DNA of 64,000 nucleotides from Dactylonectria macrodidyma (lineage: Eukaryota > Ascomycota > Sordariomycetes > Hypocreales > Nectriaceae): NCBI GenBank assembly GCA_020744425.1, contig JAGMUV010000002.1:5562501-5626500 (forward strand), given 5' to 3'. Of the stretch, positions 11,800 through 21,567 are shown in pieces. A program made the position numbers and the translations under genes. Numbering within the stretch: the stretch's first letter is position 1; every line of letters starts with the position of its first letter. The notes beneath the pieces are model-generated. The model did no database searches. It was not told the DNA's origin and was given only the letters and a program-made list of their open reading frames with translations.

Positions 11800-12420
11800 G
11801 TCAAAACCTGCGTCAAGAGGTGGGGTGCCGGTCATAGGGGTCGGCGTGCCTGGAGACGGGCGAAGAACAGGGGGCTTCCTCGGCAAGTCTATCACTTTGG
11901 GATATGGCGGCATGCGAGTCCCACTGCAGATCCAGGTTCCCAGAGGGTGAGTCGTGTCTCGTCGACAGAAGGTGAAATTTAAAGTGGTGGGGATGGCAAT
12001 CAGCATCCACATGAGTCTAGCGGCCGCAACTCCGAGTGCACACGTTTCCTTTGAACGGAGCCTACATCCGACGATATCTTTTTCTGCACCAAGGAAGGCC
12101 AAAGCGCTTAGTACGAGGAGGTGGCCAGCGAGATGTATGGCGAGGTGTTTGGCGAGGTGTTTGGCGAGGTGTTTGGCGAGGTGTTTGGCGAGGTGTACGA
12201 GGAGGTGTCTTGGGATCAAAACGAAACCGACGACACTGCGCTATAGAAATCACTTATAAGTTCCGAACGAGAGGGCGGATGGTTAGATCAAACTGGTTAG
12301 ATCGAACCAAGACTGATGTTTTGATGATGATACTTTGAGATATTACCACCTGGCACCTACAAATCGCCAATGAATTATACACGAGGAGCTCCCATACATG
12401 GATGAGCCCTAGACGCTGGT
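11800..12420. other. 3' flank of ULA1 with minisatellite
   Basis: Contains the 12-bp repeat array described separately. The repeat makes long open frames on both strands because 12 is a multiple of 3. No family similarity is seen in either, so no gene is called. Confidence 0.4.
12137..12208. repeat. 12-bp tandem repeat (minisatellite), five copies plus a degenerate sixth
   Basis: The unit TTGGCGAGGTGT occurs head to tail from 12137 to 12196; the first copy begins AT instead of TT. A degenerate copy follows at 12197..12208. Copies 2 to 5 are identical, which points to recent expansion or homogenisation. In minus-strand translation it reads as a HLAK repeat and in plus-strand translation as a VWRG repeat, but nothing supports translation. 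Confidence 0.9.
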
Positions 12421-14671
12421 CGTACAGCGGATATTTCAGTACACAGGCATGGCTGGCGGTTGAGAATCATTGATGGGGCTCATGGCACTGCCACATCATC
12501 ACAACGGACGAATATTGCCGTGAGTAATTAGGTAGATGATTTAAGTCGCGATTCGGAGGTGCAGGTCGGCGGCAAGGCTTCACCACAGAGACGTATCAAG
12601 CCACAAGTTTTCGTGTGGGTCGTCATGACCTGTGCGGTCCGCGAATGACGAGATGGGTCGACAGCTCAGGTGGCAACGGCCCAGTTGCTGCATCTGGGTT
12701 GAGGACCTGCGCCATCCTCCACACCTTGGTTTTGCGGCTGGCTATATTTCTTCTGGCTCCGCTCTGATGAAGTTACTTACCCGGTAGGAATCAAAACCGC
12801 CGAGTGCCGGCGTTAAGAAGCGGTGTTCTTGCAAGGAGCCGAAGCGGGGGAAGGGCATTTCGCCCTATGTGCTAGATGAATAAGTTAGGTGGTACTTTAA
12901 GGAACCCAAGAAGCTATTAGTGACTAGTGACGATCTACATCTGGGGGCAGCATGGAGTATTGCCCTCAAATGCCGTCGACTGGCGGGATTGGTCGCTTCC
13001 ACTGCAGGGTCAGTAGGGCTAAGGAAAGCAAGGTACGATGGCCTTCGGTTACGTAGATTGACTGTGCCAGATTGAGAGGCGAATACAACGGGATGGCCCG
13101 GGGGTGAAGCATTCATGGGCATGAACTGGTTGGAGCTGACTCGAGCTAGCTCGGGAGCGTCGGTATAGCTGCTCACATATGGCAAGAGTGCTTTCTGCCG
13201 GGCAGAAGTTCCGATGTGAGGCTGTGGGTAAAGAAAAAAAACATGACCGAAGAGAGTCGGTCAAATGGACATGGAGGCGTGGGGGATGCGGTAAGGGTTG
13301 GTACAGCATGGGAGGGTGGGCTGCCTCGAGAGGGGCCGTAGTCAAAGCTGGTGATTGGGAGGGCGAAAGCTGGGGTGCATTCTGGTGTGTCTGGTACGGA
13401 CCGAAGATCCTGGATGCGGGTGAAAGAAGAGTCGGTCGAATACTCTTGATGGGCCGATGGTCAAGTCACTTGCTTGATCACATGTAGATTCCGAGCCGAC
13501 GACGGAGAAAGCTGCGCAAAGCTTTGGGGGAGGCGAGGAGCCGAGTTGAGAGGCGTGAAGTGGGTGGCCCTATTTGATTTGCATCATGGGACTGAGGGTG
13601 CGTCTTTGCATTCGATATTAACCGGATGGCTTGGAGGCAATGCCGCCCCAGACTTGACGTGCCTGCCCAATTTCGATGGATGCAAAACATGATCGGGCCT
13701 GAGGGATGATGCCCAGGGACGCCAGGGACGGCGACCATCAAGGATTAAGACAGCATTTGCCGAGTTGCAGAAGCCGCGGGGCGCTCACTGGCGGAAATCC
13801 AGTGTCCGAGGCTAACTAGCATCGGGGTCTGGTCGCGAGATTTTTTTTTCTCTTACAAGACGACGGTAATGTCTACTTGACTGCGTAGTGCGTAGTGCTT
13901 GGTACGCAAGGTAGCTGGCTAGAGTTGAAGACGTCAAGGTGTGGCGGCAGTGGGACTCACAAGTTGCCTGTTCTGATGGGATTCCTTTTGCAGTGGGTAT
14001 CATGGACAATGGAGTCTGGAGAAGCTTGACGCCACACCGCGTGCGAATCCGGGGATGTCAAAACCTGGGGTTTGGGGTAATTGCGGCACGCGGGTGCGAA
14101 GCATGTCATGCTGCTTTTGCTTTTGCTGAGCAACCCCATGCTCGACTGCTATGTCGGAAAAGAAGTCGCTAATGGGCCGTCCCAGCTTCCTAATGTACCG
14201 AGGCCTGTCGCGGTTAAGGTTGCTCTTAGAAAATACATCTCACCTCACTTTATCAATCTCGAAGCCCTTCGTGAATTCCAAGCCCCTCGGTTCCACTCGC
14301 CCTAATTCGAGCACAAACCCGGGCACCAAGCTCGCGTCGGCTCACAGTAAGCCATTGTCACGCCGTTCATACATGTGCAGATGCGCGCAAACATAAAGCG
14401 TCCAGGCGTGCATAAATACAACCACAAAAAGCTCGCCCGTCCTCGAATGAACGGCAGCGCGCTCGGGAGCCAGTTCCTGAAACGGCCCTTCCAAGACCGG
14501 GGTTCCCCATGCCCACCCACCCTTCCCCCAGCCCCGGCCAAGAAAGGCGGCAGTGGCAGTTCCACACTTCTGCTCTCGGCAGGGCAATCCATGGTTGAGA
14601 CACCTCCGACCATCATCATTCGACCTTGTTCATCGTTCATCGGGCCGTCAACGCAGAGTCGATCGACGCTC

Positions 14672-14741
14672 GTCAGGGCACGAGGCACCAGAGCACCAAG
14701 GCACCAAGACGCCAGGGCATCGGGGCATCGGTCAGGGCATC
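14672..14741. repeat. Degenerate short direct repeats
   Basis: Imperfect repeats of GGCACCA and then GGGCATC, with three GGGCATC copies and two GTCAGGGCA copies inside 70 bp. Confidence 0.6.
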
Positions 14742-14883
14742 AAGGCTGTCGACCTTCCTCACCTCCTCTTGCCCCCCTTCCCTTCTTCCCCTCCCCCCTC
14801 CTCCTTATATCGCCCAGCCTCGACGCCCACCATCCTTCCCGCATGCGCTTCCAACGCTCTTTCGACGCCTCCTGCGGGTGGCC

Positions 14884-14943
14884 GTGCCTGTGCCTGCAAT
14901 TATGTGCCTCCAATTGTGTGTGCCTGAACCTGTGCCTGTGCCT
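14884..14943. repeat. GTGCCT-rich simple repeat
   Basis: GTGCCT or TGTGCCT recurs about six times within 60 bp in the pyrimidine-rich leader of the transcription factor gene. Confidence 0.55.
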
Positions 14944-15610
14944 TTTCCTTCATCTCCACCACTTCCATTCTCGTCCACCTCTCCTCCAGCTCCTCACCTA
15001 GCTCCCCACCATCATCAAAAGCACCTTACGGAACCTACCGGGGCGTTGAGAGCTCGGAACCTGATGATACGATTCACCCTGCCATCCTCGACCGATCTTG
15101 ACTTCAACTGCCACTCAGCTCCATCCCGTCCGGGCTCGCCACCCGCGACCTGCTTCATCTTACATCCGTCCATCTCGGGTAGCTTCTACTCCACTCACCC
15201 CGTCTCATCCTCCCAGACTTCTCCCTCATCACACCCCTTGTCCACCGCCCTCACACCCACATGGCATTGACTCTTTTCTACAAGCGCCCGTCTCCAATTC
15301 ATCCGTTGACCCTGGCCTGGCCCACTCCCGCTTCTCCGCATTCCGGCTCTCATTCGGACCCTAACTCGATCCAAGGACCCGTCAACACCATCAAGGCAGC
15401 TTCTATATATTTCCCGTGACCCCTACATCCCCCTCGGCCTTGTGCCGCCCCAGGCTTTGGACCCCAAGCCTTTCTTTCTTGGGAACTTCTCGGCCCAAGC
15501 ATGTATCGCCTCCTCGTTGTTTCCTTACACTTAAGTCTTAGGACCTTGTCATCACACATGCTTCTCATCCTACCAAGAAACCAATCCGTATTGGCGCCGC
15601 CTCGTCTACC

Positions 15611-18005
15611 ATGCCTCCTTCAATCACTATCCCCCCCCGCAATGGGATGTTTCACACATGTCTGTAGTTTCTCGCCTGTCCCCAACATCCAATGAGACTG
15701 ACAAACAATCTAGTCCAAGGCATCACCCCCCAGAGACCATCAGTAGGATCGCCTGACAGCCCAAAGAACTGCACTGCTGGAAACAAGCGCATCACCACTC
15801 CCCATGCTTGCGCCGAGTGTAAAAGGCGCAAGATCCGTTGCGATGGCAAGCAACCCTGCGGTCAATGCCTCTCCAGCCGCGCTCCAAAGCGATGCTTTTA
15901 CGACAAGCATCGTCAACGAGTGATTCCCTCAAGAAAGTGAGCTCGCACGCCTTCAGATCAAGTAGTATGTGTGTCTGACCATTCAAAGAACTCTTGAAGC
16001 TCTGTCCCAGTCTCGGGAGGAGTGTCGTTCAATCCTAAAGCGCTTGTACCCCAACCATGAACCATCGGCTCTTGTCCCCCTATCGCGCCAGGAACTACTT
16101 GGCCTCCTAGGTCTTCCTGCAACAGAATCAGCAACTGCCCTCCCTTCGCCCCCCCTCAACTCTGCCCTGTTAAAACAAGAGATTTCCACACGTACCGAAG
16201 CAGGACTCGCTCTCCTTGAGCAAATACCAACTCATGGCTCCGAATCAGACGAAGAGCGGCGTGGCAAAGAGCGTATACCTGTCGAAGCCGACGATGTCAA
16301 TGCTCTTTCCCTCAACATGGACCGGCAGGCATCCTCCTACCTCGGCGCATCTTCCATCAAGGCAGCCCTTCTCGTCATGCTCAAGGTTCAGCCACAGCTA
16401 AAGGATTCGCTATCTCAACCCCTGGCAAGCTTTGAGGTGATGAACAATCTTCCAGGTTTACAGCAACGAATCGTCCGTCCCAAGGAGAACTGTCGCATCC
16501 CGTGGTCCTGGAAAGGCCAGACCCTCATCGATGCGTATTTCAAGCGAGTTCATGTCTTTGTGCCAATGCTTGATGAGCCGTCCTTTCGAGCAGACTGCCT
16601 CGGGGGGCAGAGATGCGACTCCCCCTGGCTCGGCCTTCTCAACATGGTGTTTGCTATGGGCAGCATCGCAGCCATGAAGTCAGATGACTTCAGTCACGTC
16701 GAATATTACCACAAAGCAATGGAACACCTAACAATTGACTCGCTGGGAAGCAGCCATATTGAAATTGTCCAAGCGCTCGCCCTCCTTGGAGGTTACTACT
16801 TGCACTACGTCAACCGGCCCAACATGGCCAATGCCGTACTCGGCGCTGCCCTCAGAACTGCCAGTGCTTTAGGCCTTCATCGCCAGTTTCAAACTCCTGG
16901 CTCCAGTGACGATGCTGCCGTAGAGATCAGACGGCGAACTTGGTGGTCTTTGATATGCCTAGACACTTGGGCCACCACAACAGTAGGTCGACCGTCCTTG
17001 GGACGATGGGGCCCTGAGGTCAACATTCGCCCACCCGAGGTTGGAATCGATGAGGTGAGAGTATGGAACAACCCTCTACTCACAATGGCTAACCACCTTT
17101 CATAGGGTCAGGATTCCGCACAGCATGTAGGCATCCTCCCTCTGGTCGAGAATATCAAGTTCTGCCAGATAGCCACACAAGTCCAGGACATGCTTGCTAT
17201 TACTCCTCTTCTCAAGACCGAAGACCGCCGCAACATGGACAGCCAGCTCATCAACTGGTACAACAATCTTCCATGGCTTCTTCGCACCAGCGACCCTTGC
17301 GCTGAACCGCTCTACCTTTCTCGGTGCGTCATGAAGTGGCGATATCAGAACCTACGCATGCTCCTACACCGTCCAATCCTCCTCAGCATGGCCACCAGCG
17401 GCATCAATGGTCACGCTGGTGAGTATGAGGTCTCAGCAGTCGAGACTTGTAGAGAGCTAGCAAAGGCGACGATTGACGAAATCTCCCGTGAGTGGGCTCG
17501 CAATCAGATGTCCGGCTGGAACGCCGTCTGGTTCCTTTATCAGGCCGTCATGGTACCTCTTGTCAGTATATATTGGCAATGGAATAGCCCATTTGTGTCA
17601 GAGTGGCAGCTTCAAATCGAAACCACCCTCTCTCTGTTTGATGCCATGGAAGACTGGTCGTTGGCGGCTCGTCGGAGTCGTGAGGTTGTTCGGCGACTTT
17701 ACGAGGCTCGACATCAGTGTTGCTATCAAAGCCCGCTATCTTCGGCGGGGACAGATCCGAGCCTGATGCTAGGCGACGCAAGCCTCCATATGTCTCCGAT
17801 AGAGTTGGACCTTGACGATATGGTAGGAATGCTTGACCACCAGGGCATATGGGACCTTGACGGTATGTACTGGGGAGAGCCGCAAGACACGATACCGGTG
17901 GACAGCGAAATGTACAGTATGAGCAACGAAAGTATGATGCAGGTGGATCATGGCTCAATTTCTTTGGATGGATCTAGCTTGGACAGCAGCTTTTTGGTTC
18001 AATGA
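15611..18005 (+). CDS. Zn2Cys6 (Gal4-type) transcription factor with fungal-specific TF domain
   Basis: Nuclear DNA-binding regulator. Exons 15611..15659, 15714..15936, 15989..17054 and 17106..18005 give 745 residues. The binuclear zinc cluster C-x2-C-x6-C-x5-C-x2-C begins at CAECKRRKIRC near residue 48 and is followed by the basic linker KHRQRVIPSRK. The fungal_trans domain covers about residues 265-400 (IDAYFKRVHVFVP, then ALGLHRQF and RRTWWSLICLD). The C-terminus is acidic and Ser/Met-rich, as in activation domains. I start at 15611 because the sequence before the first conserved codons looks like an intron end (CTGAC branch, CTAG acceptor) and a GTCTGT donor 54 nt upstream restores frame with MPPSITIPPRNGM. 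The alternative start is 15692. Target genes are not known. Confidence 0.9.
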
Positions 18006-18521
18006 TGCGGCTTTGCATGCCACAGAATGACTGAAGCTGTAACTTGCACTCAACCCCAGGTGGGTCGTTCCGGAAGGAATTAGGATTGGTTGCATAACGC
18101 GAAAACGAGTGTATTATAAGGTACTAAAGCCTCTTGGTTTTGATAGCGTTTAGTTGAAACAATGTACTTCATTTTATTTATCCCAGTAAACATCGAAAAC
18201 CGGGCAGTTCAGGGAGTGGGAGGCTCCATCAGATGAGACAGGCAGGCCGGCCAAGATCTCCTTCCTCACGGCCACACAAACCTATGACATAATGTACCAC
18301 ACTTGAGGCAGGAGGGCGTCAACCGTACCTAACTGAGCACCTCCACACCCACCTCTTGTATCTTAGTAGGTAGTACCAAACAAGTCGATGTTGACAACGC
18401 TTGGTTTGGGGGAACTTTCTCTCCTCATCTTTCAAATCAGCTTCATGCAACCAACGAATCAGCCTCGACTACTTTTCCATGCTTCCAGAACCGAGATTTA
18501 TGGTCTACCGCGTCAAACACC
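18006..18521. other. Intergenic, between two plus-strand genes
   Basis: About 0.5 kb holding the end of the regulator transcript and the promoter of the HEI10-like gene. No other feature is seen. Confidence 0.4.
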
Positions 18522-19735
18522 ATGGAACACCCGCTTATGTGCAATAACCTCAAGTGTCGGAGAGAGCTGGTTGGCCGCGCCCTCGTCACCACATGCTCGT
18601 TTGTTTTGCCATCAGTCTATACTTCTTCACGGCTAATCCACTGTTTGTAGCCACATCTACTGTCTGGACTGTGCTCAGCGAATGGGCGTCACTGGCCAAG
18701 ACAACGAGCGCCGAATACCGTGTTTAGTCTGCAATGCCCAACTCAACAACCCCGATAGCGTCTTTGTTTCGAATCTCAGACCGAGCGAGGACTACAAGAC
18801 AACAATCCTGAGCGGCCTCAGCCCCAGCGACGTCATGGAGTGCGCCGGTCGAGCTCTCAGCTTTTGGGCTCTTCAGGCGTCTCAGGAAATCTACTACCAC
18901 CATCACCTCTACAAAACGCTGACAGACAAATACTCAAATCTCAACCTTCGTCTGGAGAAGATTGTCAATGACGCAAACTCTGAAATAGAGTCGCTTCAGC
19001 ACAGGGTAACAAGTTCGTGACTCTCCAAATCTTGGTCATTGGAGCCCAAGCTAATGACAATAGGCCTAGTCGCGGAGCAGGAGGCTTTGAGGCGCAAATA
19101 CCAGGAAATGCATCAAGCTCATAGAGACAAGAGCCGAAAACTACTGCAGACGCAAGAACTCTATGACAAAGTCAAGAGGAGGGCAGAAATGGGCGACATC
19201 CAACAGGCTGCATCCGATGCCGTGGATTCAAGCCTGCAGGTCGCGCCACAGACCAGCCACGGGTTTGGTATCATGGGGGATTCTGATCTTGGCGAAAGTA
19301 ACATCATGCCTACATTTGGCCAAAGCCATAGACTTGATATGGCCGGTATGAACACCGGTATGCCTCGATCTCACATGACCCTATCCAGCAGGGACGACAG
19401 CCGCTGGCCAAGGCTTGGAGGCGCACCTCGCTGTATGTTTCCCCGAGCGATATTTTGAAAGAGTTGGTCTGATAAGAGCAGCCGATCTTTCTTCCACTCC
19501 ATTGGCGGCAGGGCACCGTCCAGGATTTGCGGGCCCATTGCATCTCGGCAGAACCTCCAGTCTGACGGGCCTCGGCGGAACGCCAGCCCCAGGGCTTGGA
19601 ACAGTGAGAGGGGCGACGGCGCCAACTTTCGCCAGCAATCGATTTGGCCTCGCAGGTGTTGGCCTGATGTCTGGACTCAAGGTCAGCCAGCCGACTCATC
19701 TCCCCAATGTGGATGCTTCAACCCAGCATCATTGA
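18522..19735 (+). CDS. HEI10/CCNB1IP1-like meiotic RING protein
   Basis: Predicted RING-family E3 ligase that marks designated crossover sites on meiotic chromosomes, as in Sordaria, plants and mammals. Exons 18522..18598, 18651..19012, 19064..19432 and 19482..19735 give 353 residues. The RING at residues 6-50 has CNNLKC, then CSHIYCLDC and CLVC. After it comes NLRPSEDYKTTILSGL and RALSFWALQASQE, which match the human ELSPSEEYKAMVLAGL and RALAFWTYQVHQE closely. A coiled coil spans about 100-180, and the tail is Gly/Ser/Thr-rich, as in other HEI10 proteins. The second junction uses a GTTCGT donor that gives a continuous coiled coil. Its presence implies a sexual cycle in the lineage, though not that it is active. 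Confidence 0.9.
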
Positions 19736-20238
19736 GACTACCAGCCAAGAGACATGGGACGAACAGGGATCTTGAAACAAAGTCTCGGTTTCGTTAGGCA
19801 CCTAATCTCATCTTCATAACCGTCAACGGTGTCTGCAGCATTCTATTAGGGACAGCAGTTGCAATATTACGGTCAAGAGATGGAGCGCAAGGAGTGAAAA
19901 GCTGAAAGGACCAGCGTTAATTGTGAGGTCTTTGAGGGCGATGTAGGAAATACTTGTTCAAGGCGCAATGTGTGATTGTTCAGGTAGTACAGGGTTAGCT
20001 TGACAAAGAACTTTAGGGATGTTCAAACAATCTGGCTTTCAAGAAGCATAGCTTATTGTCTGCTTCTAATATTTAACAGCACATTGCCGACCTATTCTTT
20101 TCTAGGAACCATCGTTACAATAATTCGCTACCAACTACCGCTACTGGACCTGTGATAATACCACCAAAATTCGAGAATCCCCGAATGATAAAAGTAAAAG
20201 GTTAAGGAGTACAAATTAAGACATCTACCTACGAGGAA
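19736..20238. other. Intergenic, between two plus-strand genes
   Basis: About 0.5 kb with no recognisable gene or repeat. Confidence 0.4.
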
Positions 20239-21567
20239 ATGGCGCTTCGGAGTGGGCTTGCAGCTCTCAGCAGAGGCCTCGCCAAAGTCGGACGGCTCTT
20301 CTCCGCGGGAAGTGGAAACCGTAGGGACAAACTGCATTCAGCAATCGAAAACACAAAGCTTAGAAAAGCCTCCAAGATGGAGAAAGAGGAAATGCGGACG
20401 CGGTTCAGGATCGGAGATGCAACAAATGACAAATCGTGGCCCGTCATCCCACCACCCGAACAAGTTACGAGCCCCGAGCATTACATGAGGGAAATATTGG
20501 TCGCTTCTCCGACAAAGAGACGATTTTTCCGGAAAAATCCAAACGGGACAAGGAACGGGAGGCACAGCGAGGCTTTGGGCTCCCACCCAATCAAACAAAC
20601 CAACGTCCCCATACTCCATAGTTCTTTAGCACTTGAAGAGGGCAACGAGGCTTTGATTTCTTGTGGTGGGAAGCAACCAAGCCTCCAGAGAAAGAATAGT
20701 TTCTCGCAATCTGGAGATGGGCGTCTTGGGCGCGAAGAAGAGGAAGCAGACCGCAGGTCGACCTTGAGAAACTCGAGCGCCAGCACCATTTGGAATTTGG
20801 AATCATCGGAGCAGGGCTCTGGCTCCAATTGGAATCAACCAAGTGTTCGGGAAAAGACTAGCTTCTCGCAATCTGGAGACGAGAGTCTTGGACGCGACGT
20901 GGAGGAAGCAGACCGCTGGTCTACCTTGAGAAACTCGAGCACCAGCACCATTTGGGACTCCGATTCATCAGATCAGGACTCTAGTTCGGAGCAAGAACCA
21001 TATCCATGGTCATATGAAGACTCGCACAGGGGTCCAGACATGATCGAGCCCAGGGTAACGGAGATGACTGTAAGGATCAAACCCAGGTCTATCCGCTTCC
21101 CATATGGGACGACAGGGCTGCGGCGTGTGAAATTGGAGATGATAAAAAGAGAATTGTCGACTTGGCGAAGGCAGTGTGACAAGCTTCGAGGGCAGAATTC
21201 GGATCTTCAGCATGTGGTAAACGGAATTCGCTGGGCGGCCGAAGACTGGCTGGGTATGGGACCCAATGACCAGGTGACGGGAGCACAGGCAGTCTGGCTG
21301 GTGGATGAGATGAAGGATCGTGTGGCGTTCTACGAACAATGTTGTCCAGAACTACGGGCGGCGTTCGACCGCTTTCACGAGGAGGAGGAGGTGGTGGCTC
21401 AAGCAAAGCTCAAGCATCCTGTCAGAGTCAAGCGCAAGAACAACAAGCGCACGAACAAGTCCGGAGTCAGCTCTGAGGCCGAACCCAGGACAAATCCATC
21501 CGAACTTATTCTCGGGACTGGCCCTGGGATCATCAACTCTGGAGATATCAGCAGAGGCCATTTCTGA
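20239..21567 (+). CDS. Unrecognised single-exon protein with internal 54-residue duplication
   Basis: I do not recognise this 442-residue protein. It begins MALRSGLAALSRG, has a basic N-terminus, then a Ser/Asp/Glu-rich centre in which about 54 residues are repeated in tandem: residues near 152-205 and 206-259 both contain SFSQSGD, EEADR, STLRNSS and STIW. DNA copies are offset by exactly 162 nt (TTCTCGCAATCTGGAGA at 20701 and 20863). The C-terminal half (about 285-390) is helical with YGTTGLRRVKLEMIKREL and a conserved-looking CPELRAAFDRF, and ends in a basic stretch KRKNNKR that could be a nuclear signal. No signal peptide or membrane helix is seen. Long open frame, in-frame duplication and fungal codon style support it being real; function is unknown. 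Confidence 0.7.
   Translation: MALRSGLAALSRGLAKVGRLFSAGSGNRRDKLHSAIENTKLRKASKMEKEEMRTRFRIGDATNDKSWPVIPPPEQVTSPEHYMREILVASPTKRRFFRKNPNGTRNGRHSEALGSHPIKQTNVPILHSSLALEEGNEALISCGGKQPSLQRKNSFSQSGDGRLGREEEEADRRSTLRNSSASTIWNLESSEQGSGSNWNQPSVREKTSFSQSGDESLGRDVEEADRWSTLRNSSTSTIWDSDSSDQDSSSEQEPYPWSYEDSHRGPDMIEPRVTEMTVRIKPRSIRFPYGTTGLRRVKLEMIKRELSTWRRQCDKLRGQNSDLQHVVNGIRWAAEDWLGMGPNDQVTGAQAVWLVDEMKDRVAFYEQCCPELRAAFDRFHEEEEVVAQAKLKHPVRVKRKNNKRTNKSGVSSEAEPRTNPSELILGTGPGIINSGDISRGHF
20689..21012. repeat. Tandem 162-bp imperfect direct duplication inside the orphan gene
   Basis: Two adjacent copies, roughly 20689..20850 and 20851..21012, share long identical blocks and differ mostly by substitutions, with no frame change. 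The outer limits are approximate. Confidence 0.7.

Larger units (their letters stand above)
12421..15610. promoter_or_regulatory. Gene-poor 3.2-kb upstream region of the Zn2Cys6 regulator
   Basis: No protein of a known family was found on either strand. From about 14,740 to 15,610 the plus strand is strongly C/T-rich, like a long fungal 5' leader. Within it are degenerate GGCATC/GCACCA repeats at 14672..14741 and repeated GTGCCT at 14884..14943. An ATG at 15501 opens a 64-codon frame that runs past the proposed start of the regulator. A long promoter and leader with upstream ORFs is common for fungal developmental or nutrient regulators; that role here is inference. Confidence 0.45.

Noticed and set aside
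11794..12338. Open frames with HLAK or VWRG repeats on both strands
   Set aside because: Their length comes from the 12-bp repeat being a multiple of three; no family similarity, no consistent splice structure, and both strands are equally open.
14375..15270. Overlapping Pro/Ser-rich open frames of about 124-214 codons
   Set aside because: They follow the C/T-rich composition of a leader, overlap in several frames and show no domain or conserved pattern.
15692..15713. ATG at 15692 as the start of the Zn2Cys6 regulator
   Set aside because: The bases ACTGACAAACAATCTAG fit a branch site and acceptor, and an upstream ATG at 15611 joins in frame over a 54-nt intron. Kept only as an alternative.
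6574..18005. Secondary-metabolite cluster suggested by an MFS exporter and a Zn2Cys6 regulator
   Set aside because: They are 7 kb apart with the housekeeping ULA1 gene between, and no synthase or tailoring enzyme is present; the SDR is of the widespread YMR226C type.
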